From the NCBI GenBank assembly GCA_002398825.1, contig DHBS01000014.1, forward strand, positions 54,658 to 98,935: DNA of 44,278 nucleotides, in the 5' to 3' direction. The DNA comes from Syntrophomonas sp. UBA4922. Its GTDB lineage: Bacteria; Bacillota; Syntrophomonadia; Syntrophomonadales; Syntrophomonadaceae. Shown here in pieces: positions 1 through 8,124 of the stretch. Each line of letters starts with the position of its first letter. Position 1 is the first letter of the stretch. Under the pieces are notes generated by a model. It did no database searches. It was not told the origin of the DNA and saw only the letters and a list, made by a program, of their open reading frames with translations. The position numbers were made by a program, and so were the translations under genes.

Positions 1-732
1 TTAAAAACAGATGGCGTTGTTGGTCCGATAACCAAGGCAGCTCTAAATAAGGGATTAACAGCTCCCGCCAAGACTAAGCGGACCACAGTTACTATTGCTG
101 CCGGAACTACATATGCAACCCCGATGTATATTATTGACAGCGGCGTGTCCGGACCGGTTGTTATGATTGTGGGCGGTGTACACGGCAACGAACCCGCCGG
201 ATACACAGCAGCAGGGAAAGTAAAGGATTGGGATATAAAAAAAGGTAAATTAATTGTGTTGCCGCAGGCCAATAAAAAAGCTGTAGAAAACAAGACCCGT
301 ACTTATAACGGAGACCTTAACCGTGATTTCCCGCAAAGCAGTAAAGAGTCCTGTGATAATACCCTCTCTAAATCAATTTACGCTGCTGTTAAAAGTTATG
401 ATGTCGACTGGCTGATGGATATGCATGAAGGTTATAACTATACAAAAATCAGTGACTCAGTGGGACAAAGTCTAATTTATTATCCCACAACCACTACCAA
501 AACGATGGCCAGTGCTATTGTAAGCAAGCTGAACAGCGGCATTAGCACATCGTATAAGAAATTTAGTCTATTTCGCTACCCAGTTGAAGGAAGTCTGGCC
601 AGGGCTTCCGGCCAGTATCTTGGGGTTCATGCCTTTATTTTCGAAACTAGCGACAATCCCAGTCTCAGCGTCCGTGTAAACTACCATTTAAAAGCAGCCG
701 ATACTTTATTGTCACGCCTGGGAGTGATCTAA
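1..732 (+). CDS. Peptidoglycan-binding domain / succinylglutamate desuccinylase-aspartoacylase-like metallopeptidase (5' truncated)
   Basis: The reading frame is open from the first base, so the start lies outside the window. The first ~20 residues (DGVVGPITKAALNKG) match the end of a PG_binding_1 repeat, and a short Thr/Ala linker follows. The rest is a zinc carboxypeptidase/deacylase of the AstE-AspA type. GGVHGNE (bases ~172-192) supplies the HxxE zinc ligands, NRDFP lies at ~319-333, and DMHEG near base 421 gives the probable third ligand. By domain content it should be an exported enzyme that binds peptidoglycan and cleaves an amide or peptide bond; the substrate is unknown. A stem-loop terminator follows. 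Codon usage looks more A/T-rich than in the genes to its right. Confidence 0.75.
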   Translation, partial: LKTDGVVGPITKAALNKGLTAPAKTKRTTVTIAAGTTYATPMYIIDSGVSGPVVMIVGGVHGNEPAGYTAAGKVKDWDIKKGKLIVLPQANKKAVENKTRTYNGDLNRDFPQSSKESCDNTLSKSIYAAVKSYDVDWLMDMHEGYNYTKISDSVGQSLIYYPTTTTKTMASAIVSKLNSGISTSYKKFSLFRYPVEGSLARASGQYLGVHAFIFETSDNPSLSVRVNYHLKAADTLLSRLGVI

Positions 733-758
733 ACTTCCATTTTGGCAACTGGTCCCAT

Positions 759-832
759 AAGAGTATCTCCTTTCTTTGATAGGTGGTCTTGTGAAGCAGT
801 TTCTATTTATCAAAGGGGAGATTCTCTTTTTT
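759..832 (+). terminator. Intrinsic terminator after the desuccinylase-like gene
   Basis: An imperfect long inverted repeat (AGAGTATCTCC..CTTTGATA against TATCAAAG..GGAGATTCTCT) is followed by a run of six T on the plus strand. It lies 26 bases after the stop at 732. No U-tract exists in the other direction. The remaining ~70 bases up to 904 show no gene. Confidence 0.75.
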
Positions 833-904
833 AGTCTTTATTTGCTTCCTAGAGTCATTTCATGCTAACTTTGCCCACGATATACGGACGGATCCCGGGC
901 ATTT

Positions 905-1861
905 TCATGATTGTCCGCTCTCGTATCGCTTTCCCTGCCAGGTGTTTCTTTGTAGCAGAACCTGATCGATGCGGTTTAAAACCTCCCACTTCTTAAGGCT
1001 CCATTGCGGGGCTATCAGCAGTTCGCGGGGGCTGTCCCCGGTTAAGCGGTGGATAATCATATCTGCAGGCAGGATTTCCAAAACCTCCACAACCAGATTC
1101 ACATACTGCTCTTCATCGAGCACGGCAAAACCATCTTTTTGGTATTTTAGCCCCAGCGGGGTATTTTTCATCACATGGAGCAGATGTATTTTGACCCCCT
1201 GCACCGGGCTCCTGGCCAGATAAGCGGCGGTCTCCATCATATCCTCCCGGCTCTCTCCGGGCAGTCCCAGAATGATATGGGCACAGGTTTCGATATGGTG
1301 CTCACCCAGGAGTTTAAGCGCAGTCTCAAAATCGCGGCAGTCATATTGCAAGTTCATGGCTTGAGCAGTTTTCTCATGTATTGTCTGCAGACCCAGTTCC
1401 ACCCACAGGTCGGTATGAAGACGGACCTCATCCAAAACTTCCATCACCTCTACAGGCAGACAGTCGGGACGGGTGGCGATAGCCAGGCCTACCACTCCTG
1501 GCTGGGCGGCTATTTCCATATAGATCTGGCGTAAGCGCTCGGGGCTGGCGTAGGTATTGCTAAAAGCCTGGAAATAACCTATGTACTTGGCCGCACGCCA
1601 TTTCCGGTGCATCATCTCTTTTACTTGGCAAAACTGCTGTGATAGATCTAAGCTGCGTTGGCCGGCAAAGTCACCGGAACCCTTGGGAGTGCAGAAAAGG
1701 CAGCCTGAAACAGAGTAGGTGCCGTCCCGGTTGGGGCAGGTGAAGCCGGCATCCAGTGGTATTTTAAATATCTTGCAGCCATATTTCTGGCGCAGGTGGT
1801 AGTTAAGGCTGTGATAACGCTTATCCCCCCAGACTCTGGGAGTATGGGGCTTCATATCCAT
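905..1861 (-). CDS. Radical SAM protein, YhcC family (TIGR01212-like)
   Basis: A 318-aa radical SAM protein. The signature is the family-specific cluster motif CPNRDGTYSVSGCLFC near the N-terminus, where a CxxxxxxxxxxxCxxC arrangement replaces the usual CxxxCxxC. It is followed by typical YhcC-like segments such as GYFQAFSNTYA, IATRPDCLP and ELGLQT, and HLLHVMKNTPL. The family is a predicted Fe-S/SAM enzyme of unknown substrate. The frame extends upstream to 1930, but ATG at 1861 has a good ribosome binding site (AGGAGAT, 4-5 bases away) and gives the usual family length, so I chose it. It stands alone and is divergent from the next gene. Confidence 0.85.
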   Translation of the reverse strand: MDMKPHTPRVWGDKRYHSLNYHLRQKYGCKIFKIPLDAGFTCPNRDGTYSVSGCLFCTPKGSGDFAGQRSLDLSQQFCQVKEMMHRKWRAAKYIGYFQAFSNTYASPERLRQIYMEIAAQPGVVGLAIATRPDCLPVEVMEVLDEVRLHTDLWVELGLQTIHEKTAQAMNLQYDCRDFETALKLLGEHHIETCAHIILGLPGESREDMMETAAYLARSPVQGVKIHLLHVMKNTPLGLKYQKDGFAVLDEEQYVNLVVEVLEILPADMIIHRLTGDSPRELLIAPQWSLKKWEVLNRIDQVLLQRNTWQGKRYESGQS

Positions 1862-1930
1862 GAGATCTCCTTTTTGAACTGACCTGCCTACAAACTTAAT
1901 GATCCTATGTCTGGACTGGGCAGTATTCAC

Positions 1931-1952
1931 CTGACCTGTTACAGGATATAAT
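1931..1952 (+). promoter_or_regulatory. Possible promoter with small operator-like palindrome
   Basis: A perfect TATAAT lies at 1947-1952, about 40 bases before the ATG at 1991. The -35 region is poor (TATTCA-like, 17 bases upstream). A perfect 11-base palindrome CCTGTTACAGG (1935-1945) sits between the two elements, where a repressor could bind. Confidence 0.4.
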
Positions 1953-1990
1953 GGTAAGTGGCAATATCTTTACATCAGGGGAGACATACT

Positions 1991-2524
1991 ATGACTTCCA
2001 ACCAAAAACAATATGCGCTCTTGCTGAGCCTGGTCGCTGTGGTGGTGGCATTCGCTTTGTGGACTGCCAGCCGCGCTCCGGAACTGCAGATCGAGATTCC
2101 TCAAGGGGTTAATGTCATACAGGCCGCCGACATGCGGCTTACAACCGATCAGGGCACGGTCATGGTTGGAGAATCAACTTCTCAAGAGGTCGCTGCTCTT
2201 TTCCCTGCCGGGAAAACTCTGGGTATGAGTACGGTTTATTATGATCAGAGCCGGGGCTGCACTTTTACTTTCACCAAGCTGGACAAACTTAAAGTAATGC
2301 ATATCGAAAACCCGGCCTTGATGACCGCGCGGGGAATTAAAGTGGGCGATCCTTTTGACCCTGCAGTGACCGATGCTTATGGCCCAAATTATGGCTATGC
2401 TAAAAAGCCGGGGGCTAGCGGAGATATCGATGCTGCCTATGGCAACAACGACGGCGGGGTGATTTTTCAGGTGCGCGACAACATCGTCACTAAAATAATC
2501 CTGCAGAAGGAGCCTCCCCGCTAA
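1991..2524 (+). CDS. Hypothetical membrane-anchored protein, 177 aa
   Basis: No family recognised. The protein starts with a short polar stretch (MTSNQKQY), then one hydrophobic helix (residues ~8-24, LLLSLVAVVVAFALW), then a soluble extracytoplasmic part of about 150 residues rich in Gly, Asp and Thr. There is no lipobox cysteine at the end of the helix, so an uncleaved anchor or a type I signal is more likely than a lipoprotein. ATG at 1991 is preferred over the in-frame start at 1958 because CAGGGGAGA stands just upstream and the signal segment then lies at the N-terminus. A hairpin follows the stop. It is divergent from the YhcC-like gene and convergent with ribH. Confidence 0.65.
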   Translation: MTSNQKQYALLLSLVAVVVAFALWTASRAPELQIEIPQGVNVIQAADMRLTTDQGTVMVGESTSQEVAALFPAGKTLGMSTVYYDQSRGCTFTFTKLDKLKVMHIENPALMTARGIKVGDPFDPAVTDAYGPNYGYAKKPGASGDIDAAYGNNDGGVIFQVRDNIVTKIILQKEPPR

Positions 2525-2551
2525 GCCATAAATACTAGGTAAATCAACGGT

Positions 2552-2578
2552 AAAGGAGGGCCGCATCAGCCCTCCTTT
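2552..2578. terminator. Bidirectional terminator-like hairpin between convergent genes
   Basis: AAAGGAGGGC (2552-2561) pairs perfectly with GCCCTCCTTT (2569-2578), with a 7-base loop. It is followed by only three T in either direction, so it may end both the 1991 gene and, from the other side, the riboflavin operon. A second weaker repeat (GGATTA 2731-2736 / TAATCC 2752-2757) lies in the spacer. Otherwise 2579-2807 shows no gene. Confidence 0.55.
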
Positions 2579-2807
2579 CGACTTCACTTCAGCCCCGCCC
2601 GGGAAACTCACAAACTGTGAAATGATTACTGCCACATCAGTAAGCTGCAGGGCTTTTGTACAGGCTTATTCTTGCTCTGACCGCCGGCCTGGGAATAGAC
2701 TTAAGCTGCGATCAGCCGGGATCATCCCCTGGATTAACGGGCTTATTACAATAATCCTTGTCTTCAAGATTGTAAAAAATCTATCGTCTCCGGGATGTTT
2801 CGACAGC

Positions 2808-3269
2808 TTACAATTGTTTTAAGAGATTTACCATTTCAATGGCGGTCACAGCCGCATCGACCCCTTTATTGCCGGCCTTGGTCCCGGCCCGTTCTATGGC
2901 CTGTTCAATGGTATCAGCGGTTATTACTCCATAGATCACCGGAACTCCGGTCTGTAAACCCACCTGAGCTATGCCCTTGGTCACTTCAGCAGACACATAT
3001 TCAAAATGCGGTGTGGCGCCGCGAATAACCGCACCCAGACATATTACCGCATCATAACCTTTTTGAGCCATCCGCTGTGCCGTCAGGGGCATTTCAAAGG
3101 CGCCCGGCACCCAGGCCACATCGATGTTGTCAGGATCCACATCATGGCGTGTCAGGGCGTCGATGCATCCTGACAACAGCTTATTGGTGATAAATTCGTT
3201 GAACCGGGATACGATCAGTCCAAATCGCTGCCCCTGTCCCACTAGTTTTCCTTCGAATACCTGTGCCAA
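2808..3269 (-). CDS. ribH: 6,7-dimethyl-8-ribityllumazine synthase
   Basis: The 153-aa protein matches lumazine synthase along its full length. It condenses 5-amino-6-ribitylaminouracil with 3,4-dihydroxy-2-butanone 4-phosphate, the penultimate step of riboflavin synthesis, usually as an icosahedral capsid. Visible family blocks are SRFNEFIT, WVPGAFEMP, CLGAVIRGATPHFEYV and the C-terminal NKGVDAA. It is the last gene of the ribDE(BA)H operon, 28 bases after ribBA. The start is TTG at 3269 with GAGGAGG eight bases upstream. An ATG seven bases before it is out of frame. Confidence 0.95.
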   Translation of the reverse strand: MAQVFEGKLVGQGQRFGLIVSRFNEFITNKLLSGCIDALTRHDVDPDNIDVAWVPGAFEMPLTAQRMAQKGYDAVICLGAVIRGATPHFEYVSAEVTKGIAQVGLQTGVPVIYGVITADTIEQAIERAGTKAGNKGVDAAVTAIEMVNLLKQL

Positions 3270-3297
3270 AACTCATTCCTCCTCTAAATCTTTAACC

Positions 3298-4494
3298 TTA
3301 CAAATTAACCAACAAATGGCCCATTTTATCCTTTTTAGTCTGCAGATAACGGCGATTCTCCTCTTTGCTGGGGATCTCCATGGGAACACGCTCGGTTATC
3401 TCCAGATCGTATCCTTCCAGGCCTTTAAGTTTTTTAGGATTATTGGTCATCAGACGCATCTTGCGGATGCCTAGATCGACCAGAATCTGAGCCCCGATGC
3501 CGTAGTCCCTCAAATCCGCAGCAAAGCCCAGATTAATGTTGGCTTCCACCGTGTCCATACCCTTATCCTGCAGCTTATAGGCTTTAATTTTGTTGCACAG
3601 ACCTATGCCGCGCCCTTCCTGGCGCATATACAGCAGAACCCCTTTGCCTTCAGCCTCGATCATCTCCAGGGCTTTCTGCAGCTGATCACCGCAATCACAG
3701 CGTGAGGAGCCCATCACATCACCGGTCAAGCACTCCGAGTGCACCCTGACCAGGACGGGCTCATCCGGCTTCCATTCCCCTTTGACCAGAGCCAGGTGTT
3801 CTTTATTATCGAGCAGGGATTGATATGCCACTGCCTTGAAATCGCCGAACTTGGAAGGCAGCTTGGCATCGGCCACCCGTACCACCAGCTTTTCCCGGCG
3901 GCGCCGGTATTCAATGAGATCGGCAATGCTAATGATTTTCAATCCATGGTTTTGGGCGAATTCAATCAGTTCGGGCACCCGCGCCATGGTTCCGTCCGAG
4001 CTCATAACCTCGCAGATCACCGCCGCCGGATAAAGCCCGGCCAGGCGGGTCAGGTCGATGGAACCCTCGGTATGGCCAGTCCGTCGCAATACCCCGCCTT
4101 CGCGGTAGCGCAAGGGAAAAATATGCCCCGGGCGCCTGAAGTCCTTAGCGGTACTGTCGGGGGAAATCAAGGCCGCGACGGTGGCAGCCCTTTCATGAGC
4201 GGAAATGCCGGTGGTGCTGGTATAATGATCCACCGAGACTGTAAATGCGGTCTCATGACTGTCGGTGTTATTGGTCACCATGGGTTTGATATCCAGAAGA
4301 TCGAGGCGCTTGCCTTCCATGGGTACACAGATCAACCCGCGGGCATGGGTAGCCATGAAGTTGATTACCTCCGGGGTGGCTTTTTCCGCGGCAATCACAA
4401 TATCCCCTTCGTTTTCGCGGTCCTCGTCGTCGACCACAATGATCATTTTGCCATCCCGAACGTCTGCTATTCCTTCTTCAACGGTATTAAACAT
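3298..4494 (-). CDS. ribBA: Bifunctional 3,4-dihydroxy-2-butanone 4-phosphate synthase / GTP cyclohydrolase II
   Basis: This 398-aa fusion makes both riboflavin precursors. Residues 1-200 are DHBP synthase, with the acidic metal site DDEDRENEGD (22-31) and the conserved RRPGHIFPL block. Residues 205-398 are GTP cyclohydrolase II, with zinc ligands C255, C266 and C268 (VHSECLTGD, SSRCDCG) and the GTP-binding RQEGRGIGL (291-299). Both halves keep their key residues, so both should be active. ATG at 4494 has AAGGAGG upstream. It lies 14 bases after ribE and 28 before ribH. Confidence 0.96.
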   Translation of the reverse strand: MFNTVEEGIADVRDGKMIIVVDDEDRENEGDIVIAAEKATPEVINFMATHARGLICVPMEGKRLDLLDIKPMVTNNTDSHETAFTVSVDHYTSTTGISAHERAATVAALISPDSTAKDFRRPGHIFPLRYREGGVLRRTGHTEGSIDLTRLAGLYPAAVICEVMSSDGTMARVPELIEFAQNHGLKIISIADLIEYRRRREKLVVRVADAKLPSKFGDFKAVAYQSLLDNKEHLALVKGEWKPDEPVLVRVHSECLTGDVMGSSRCDCGDQLQKALEMIEAEGKGVLLYMRQEGRGIGLCNKIKAYKLQDKGMDTVEANINLGFAADLRDYGIGAQILVDLGIRKMRLMTNNPKKLKGLEGYDLEITERVPMEIPSKEENRRYLQTKKDKMGHLLVNL

Positions 4495-4508
4495 AATAAG
4501 TGCCTCCT

Positions 4509-5165
4509 TTATAAGAATCCATGTTGGGATAGAAAATCCATGCTCAAGCTGCCGTTTAAAGGTTGATCAGTCCTTGACAGTAGTCTCTCCACATAGCGTC
4601 CAATAATGTCACTTTCCAGGTTGACCTCCTGTCCGGGTTGTTTGGAGCCCAAAACGGTAAGATGTGCGGTATGGGGGATCAAGGAGACCGTCAGGTAGTC
4701 GCTGCCCACTTCGACCACGGTCAGACTCACTCCGTCTATGGCAATTGAACCCTTGGCTACCGTATATTTCAACACTTCCGGCGGGGCTTTGATTTTATAG
4801 ACGATGGCTATTTCAAAACGCTCCCGTTTGATTATTGAACCGATGCCATCCACATGGCCCTGTACCAGATGCCCGCCCAGGCGGTCGCTGAGCCTCAGGG
4901 CTCGTTCCAGGTTAACCGGGGATCCCAATGTCAAATCTCTTAAAGCGGTCTTGGCAAAGGTTTCCGGCATAACATCTGCCCAGAATTGCCGGGATTCAAA
5001 TTGCACCACCGTTAAACATACCCCGTTTACCGCGATGCTGTCACCCAATTTGACATCCTCCAGGATTTTCTCCGCTTTCACCCCCAGGCGAATGGAGTGG
5101 GCTCCCCGTTTTATATCACTGATGAATCCGATTTCTTCTATAATTCCTGTAAAAATGGCTCTCAC
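4509..5165 (-). CDS. ribE: Riboflavin synthase, alpha chain
   Basis: A 218-aa protein that dismutates two 6,7-dimethyl-8-ribityllumazine molecules into riboflavin and the pyrimidine precursor. The two lumazine-binding repeats are clear: FTGIIEEIG plus GDSIAVNGVCLTV in the first half, and GGHLVQGHVDG plus KGSIAIDGVSLTVV in the second. The start is GTG at 5165, which adds MRA before the usual MFTGIIE beginning. Its ribosome binding site (AGG, six bases away) is weak, so translation may depend on coupling to ribD 25 bases upstream. The C-terminal ~15 residues run beyond the usual family end. Confidence 0.95.
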   Translation of the reverse strand: MRAIFTGIIEEIGFISDIKRGAHSIRLGVKAEKILEDVKLGDSIAVNGVCLTVVQFESRQFWADVMPETFAKTALRDLTLGSPVNLERALRLSDRLGGHLVQGHVDGIGSIIKRERFEIAIVYKIKAPPEVLKYTVAKGSIAIDGVSLTVVEVGSDYLTVSLIPHTAHLTVLGSKQPGQEVNLESDIIGRYVERLLSRTDQPLNGSLSMDFLSQHGFL

Positions 5166-5190
5166 CCGCTACCTAAAGTTATTGTCCTGC

Positions 5191-6303
5191 TCAGCGACAG
5201 GCTGGTTTTTTAACGTACCCGGTGGCCAGAATATCCTGGCCGATAAATGTTATCTGCAAATCCTCAACCTCGATGGCATCCGCCATATTTTTACAACCGC
5301 TGCCCTCAACCGGAGAAGGGGCTTTAGCTCCCCCGATAATTTTGGGGGCGATAAACCAGTACAGTTTATCGATCAGGTTGTATTTCAGTAAACTGGCATT
5401 TATGCTGCCGCCGCCCTCAACCAGAACACTGCACAGCTTGCGATGGGCGGCAATCTGCAATACCTGCTCCAGATTGAGGTCGTCCGGGGCCCCGTCAATG
5501 GTTATGACCTCCAGGCCCAATTGCTCCAAGCGTTTGGTCCGCCTGGGGTCAGCCTTTTCAGATGTAAAAACCAGCGTGGTCTGCTGCTTGCTGCTGGATG
5601 CGATCTGGCTGTTTACGGGCAAATCCAGACGGCCGTCCACGATTAAGCGCACCGGATCCCGGCCTTCCCTGTCATTGAGCCGGGTATTCAGCCGGGGATC
5701 ATCGGCTAAAACCGTGCCGATCCCCACCAGAATAGCATCGGCCCGGTCTCTGAGCTGGTGCACCCAACGTCTGGCGGGCTCGGAGGTAATCCATTTGGAG
5801 TCCCCGCTATTGCTGGCTATCTTGCCATCCAGGGTCATGGCGGTTTTGAGGGTTACAAAAGGCAAGCCGGTGCAAATATATTTAATAAAAACCTCATTTT
5901 GCTTTTCAGCCTCGGCCTGCAATAATCCAGTCTCAATTACGATGCCAGCCTGCTCTAGAGTGGTCAGACCACGGCCATTCACCAGCGGATTGGGGTCTTC
6001 CATGGCCACTACGCATCTTCTGACGCCGGCGTTAATCACTGCCCTGGTACAGGGCGGAGTCAGGCCATGATGATTGCAGGGTTCCAGGGTTACGTAAAGG
6101 GTGCCTCCCCGGGCCAATTCTCCCGCCTGCCTGAGTGCATGCACCTCGGCATGGGGTGTTCCGGCCCGGTGATGATATCCTTCCCCTACCACTGCCCCAT
6201 CTTTAACCACTACGGCTCCCACCAGGGGATTGGGGCTGGTTCGACCGGTGGCCAGAGCGGCCAATTCAAGCGCTCTGCGCATATAGACCTCATCCTGATG
6301 CAA
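5191..6303 (-). CDS. ribD: Bifunctional diaminohydroxyphosphoribosylaminopyrimidine deaminase / 5-amino-6-(5-phosphoribosylamino)uracil reductase
   Basis: 370 aa, carrying out steps 2 and 3 of riboflavin synthesis. The N-terminal cytidine-deaminase-fold domain has the zinc site HAE (residues 51-53) and C76/C85 (PCNHHGLTPPC). The C-terminal half is the NADPH-dependent reductase (LKTAMTLDGKIA, DAILVGIGTVLADDPRLN, VEGGGSIN). The frame is open to an ATG at 6360, but that codon lies upstream of the riboswitch terminator. TTG at 6303 has GGAGG eight bases upstream and lies just past the terminator, so it is the better start. First gene of the operon. Confidence 0.95.
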   Translation of the reverse strand: MHQDEVYMRRALELAALATGRTSPNPLVGAVVVKDGAVVGEGYHHRAGTPHAEVHALRQAGELARGGTLYVTLEPCNHHGLTPPCTRAVINAGVRRCVVAMEDPNPLVNGRGLTTLEQAGIVIETGLLQAEAEKQNEVFIKYICTGLPFVTLKTAMTLDGKIASNSGDSKWITSEPARRWVHQLRDRADAILVGIGTVLADDPRLNTRLNDREGRDPVRLIVDGRLDLPVNSQIASSSKQQTTLVFTSEKADPRRTKRLEQLGLEVITIDGAPDDLNLEQVLQIAAHRKLCSVLVEGGGSINASLLKYNLIDKLYWFIAPKIIGGAKAPSPVEGSGCKNMADAIEVEDLQITFIGQDILATGYVKKPACR

Positions 6304-6324
6304 TTTTTCGCCTCCAAACAAAGC

Positions 6325-6349
6325 AAAAACCCGACACTTCCATCGGGTT
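6325..6349 (-). terminator. Riboswitch-controlled intrinsic terminator of the rib operon
   Basis: On the minus strand AACCCGA (6349-6343) pairs with TCGGGTT (6334-6328) around an 8-base loop, followed by a short T run. It lies between the FMN aptamer and the ribD ribosome binding site, the usual place for the expression platform of an FMN riboswitch that ends transcription when FMN is bound. A small stem (GAGCA/TGCTC, ~6368-6382) lies between aptamer and terminator. I did not resolve the antiterminator pairing. Confidence 0.8.
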
Positions 6350-6392
6350 AGACATGACAAGACAAGCTGAGCAAACCATGCTCAACCAGCCT

Positions 6393-6500
6393 CTCTTCTA
6401 CCATCCAGACTGTTACTGTCGGCCCCGGAGTTTCACCGGATCATGCCTTGCGGCTCGCGGGCTTTACCGCCGATAGGGAGTTGCACCCATCCCCGAAGAA
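6393..6500 (-). promoter_or_regulatory. FMN riboswitch (RFN element)
   Basis: The minus strand carries the conserved RFN blocks in order: TCTTCGGGG, GATGGGTGCAACTCCC, GGCGGTAAAGCCCGCGAGCC, GATCCGGTGAAACTCCGG, GCCGACAGT, and AGTCTGGATG followed by GAAGAGA closing the P1 stem. This aptamer binds FMN and lowers expression of the downstream riboflavin operon. It is followed 43 bases later by a terminator hairpin. Confidence 0.96.
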
Positions 6501-6528
6501 AGGTCAATATAGTATTTTAATATATTTG

Positions 6529-6557
6529 ATGTTAGCACTAGTAGCCCATCAGGTCAA
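6529..6557 (-). promoter_or_regulatory. Promoter of the riboflavin operon
   Basis: TTGACC (6557-6552) and TAACAT (6534-6529), spaced 17 bases apart, read toward the riboswitch. The expected transcript start is near 6522, about 20 bases before the aptamer. The -35 box overlaps the TGA stop codon of rpe. Confidence 0.55.
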
Positions 6558-7207
6558 GCACGCAGAGCTTTCAGATTCTGTATGGCCTCTGCAATACTAT
6601 GGTTATTAAACACATAAGAGCCGGCTACCAGGACATTGCAGCCCGCTCTTACCACATCATACCCGGTATCTGCGTTGATGCCGCCATCCACCTCCAAATA
6701 GCACTCAGTCCGGGAGTAGTCAATCAAGGCTTTAATCCTTTTAATCTTGGCGAGTACGCCCGGTATGAAGCGCTGCCCCCCAAAACCAGGATTGACCGAC
6801 ATGGCCAGAACCAGATCCAGTTCCGGCAGTATCGGTTCCAGCCAATGCTCAGAGGTAGCAGGATTCAGGCTTACTCCGGCTTTTGCGCCCAGTTCTTTAA
6901 TCATGCTCACCACCCGGTGCAGATGCGCGCAGGCCTCCACATGCACCGTAACCAGGTCCGCCCCGGCATCGATAAAAGCGGGAATTAATTGTTCAGGTTT
7001 TTCGATCATCAGGTGAACATCAAGAAATAATCCGGTTATTTTCCGAATATCCGCCACTACTTGCGGACCGATAGTAAGATTGGGTACGAAGCGGCCATCC
7101 ATCACATCTATATGCAACCAATCAGCACCGGCTTTTTCCACCTTTTGTATATCCTCTCCCAGACGGGTGAAGTTGGCGCTCAGAATAGATGGAGCAATTA
7201 AAATCAC
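6554..7207 (-). CDS. rpe: Ribulose-phosphate 3-epimerase
   Basis: A 217-aa TIM-barrel enzyme that interconverts ribulose 5-phosphate and xylulose 5-phosphate in the pentose phosphate pathway. Family blocks are APSILSANF, HIDVMDGRFVPN (catalytic Asp and metal-binding His), DVHLMIEKP, MSVNPGFGGQ and EVDGGIN. GTG at 7207 overlaps the rsgA stop (GTGA) and has GAGAGG eight bases upstream. An in-frame GTG at 7216 would sit inside that ribosome binding site, so I prefer 7207. It is the last gene of the long yicC-rpe string. Confidence 0.94.
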   Translation of the reverse strand: MILIAPSILSANFTRLGEDIQKVEKAGADWLHIDVMDGRFVPNLTIGPQVVADIRKITGLFLDVHLMIEKPEQLIPAFIDAGADLVTVHVEACAHLHRVVSMIKELGAKAGVSLNPATSEHWLEPILPELDLVLAMSVNPGFGGQRFIPGVLAKIKRIKALIDYSRTECYLEVDGGINADTGYDVVRAGCNVLVAGSYVFNNHSIAEAIQNLKALRA

Positions 7208-8094
7208 CGGTAACACCTCTCATTTCTCATCACTTCCTCCAGAATAGCCACGTAATTGTGGTAGCGCAGTCCGGACACCTGCCCGCTTTCCAGAGCCTCT
7301 TTGACACCGCATTCCGCCTCGCGGTAGTGCAGACAATCCTGGAAACGACAGTCCTCCAGGTGGGGAGCGAATTCCGGATAATAAGCGCCCAGCTGACGGC
7401 TGGTCAAATCCTCGGGCAAATCCAAAGTACTGAACCCCGGGGTGTCGGCTATCCAGCCTCCGCCCTCCAGGGGGTGTAATTCGACATGCCGGGTGGTGTG
7501 CTTGCCCCGGCCGATTTTGTTGCTGACCTCCTGAGTCTTTATGTTCAAGTTCTGGGCCAGATTATTTAAGAGGGTAGACTTACCAGTACCGGAAGGCCCT
7601 GCAAAAACCGCAATTTTACCTTTTATGGCGGTCAGCAGTTGCTCCAGTCCGCAGCGCTGTTTGGCTGAGGTGCTGATAATCTGAATCCCCAAGCCCTTAT
7701 ATATATGCATAATGTCGGCAGCTTTTTCACTGGCTTTAAGGTCGCATTTGTTCAACACCATCACGGGTGTAAGTCCTCCATGAAGTGTCAGTATAAGCAG
7801 GCGGTCCAAAAGCATGGGAACCGGTTCAGGACGATCATAAGCCATTACTATCAGGACCAGGTTTACATTGGCAATGCGGGGCCGGTACAGCTCATTTTGG
7901 CGCGGTTCCACCCTCTCCAAAATGCCCTGGGCTTCGTCCAAAGGGGTAATTACGGCCTTATCTCCGGTCAATATGACCTGTTTTTTGACCTTGCCCCGCA
8001 GTTTGCACTCATAGATCTTGCCCGCTTCATCCTGCACATAGTAGAAACCGCTGTATTTTTTTAGTATCAAGCCAGTAAATGGTTGATGGGGCAT
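7204..8094 (-). CDS. rsgA: Ribosome small subunit-dependent GTPase A
   Basis: A 296-aa circularly permuted GTPase that acts late in 30S subunit maturation. An N-terminal OB-fold comes first. The GTPase motifs follow in permuted order: NKCD (115-118), then the P-loop GPSGTGKS (166-173), then DTPG (217-220). The C-terminal zinc knuckle has C249, C254, H256 and C262. ATG at 8094 has GGAGGGAG upstream. The gene follows prkC by 30 bases and overlaps rpe by 4, the order known from many Firmicutes; in Bacillus the homologue (CpgA/YloQ) is linked to PrkC functionally. Confidence 0.96.
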   Translation of the reverse strand: MPHQPFTGLILKKYSGFYYVQDEAGKIYECKLRGKVKKQVILTGDKAVITPLDEAQGILERVEPRQNELYRPRIANVNLVLIVMAYDRPEPVPMLLDRLLILTLHGGLTPVMVLNKCDLKASEKAADIMHIYKGLGIQIISTSAKQRCGLEQLLTAIKGKIAVFAGPSGTGKSTLLNNLAQNLNIKTQEVSNKIGRGKHTTRHVELHPLEGGGWIADTPGFSTLDLPEDLTSRQLGAYYPEFAPHLEDCRFQDCLHYREAECGVKEALESGQVSGLRYHNYVAILEEVMRNERCYR

Positions 8095-8124
8095 CTACTC
8101 CCTCCTGAGAATTACCGGGGTTAA

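Noticed and set aside
3739..4566. 275-codon plus-strand frame opposite ribBA
   Set aside because: It is the antisense shadow of a well-supported gene with clear catalytic motifs; no family features in the translation.
6304..6360. Start of ribD at the upstream in-frame ATG (6360)
   Set aside because: It would place the terminator hairpin inside the coding region and leaves an N-terminal extension untypical of RibD; the TTG at 6303 has a good ribosome binding site.
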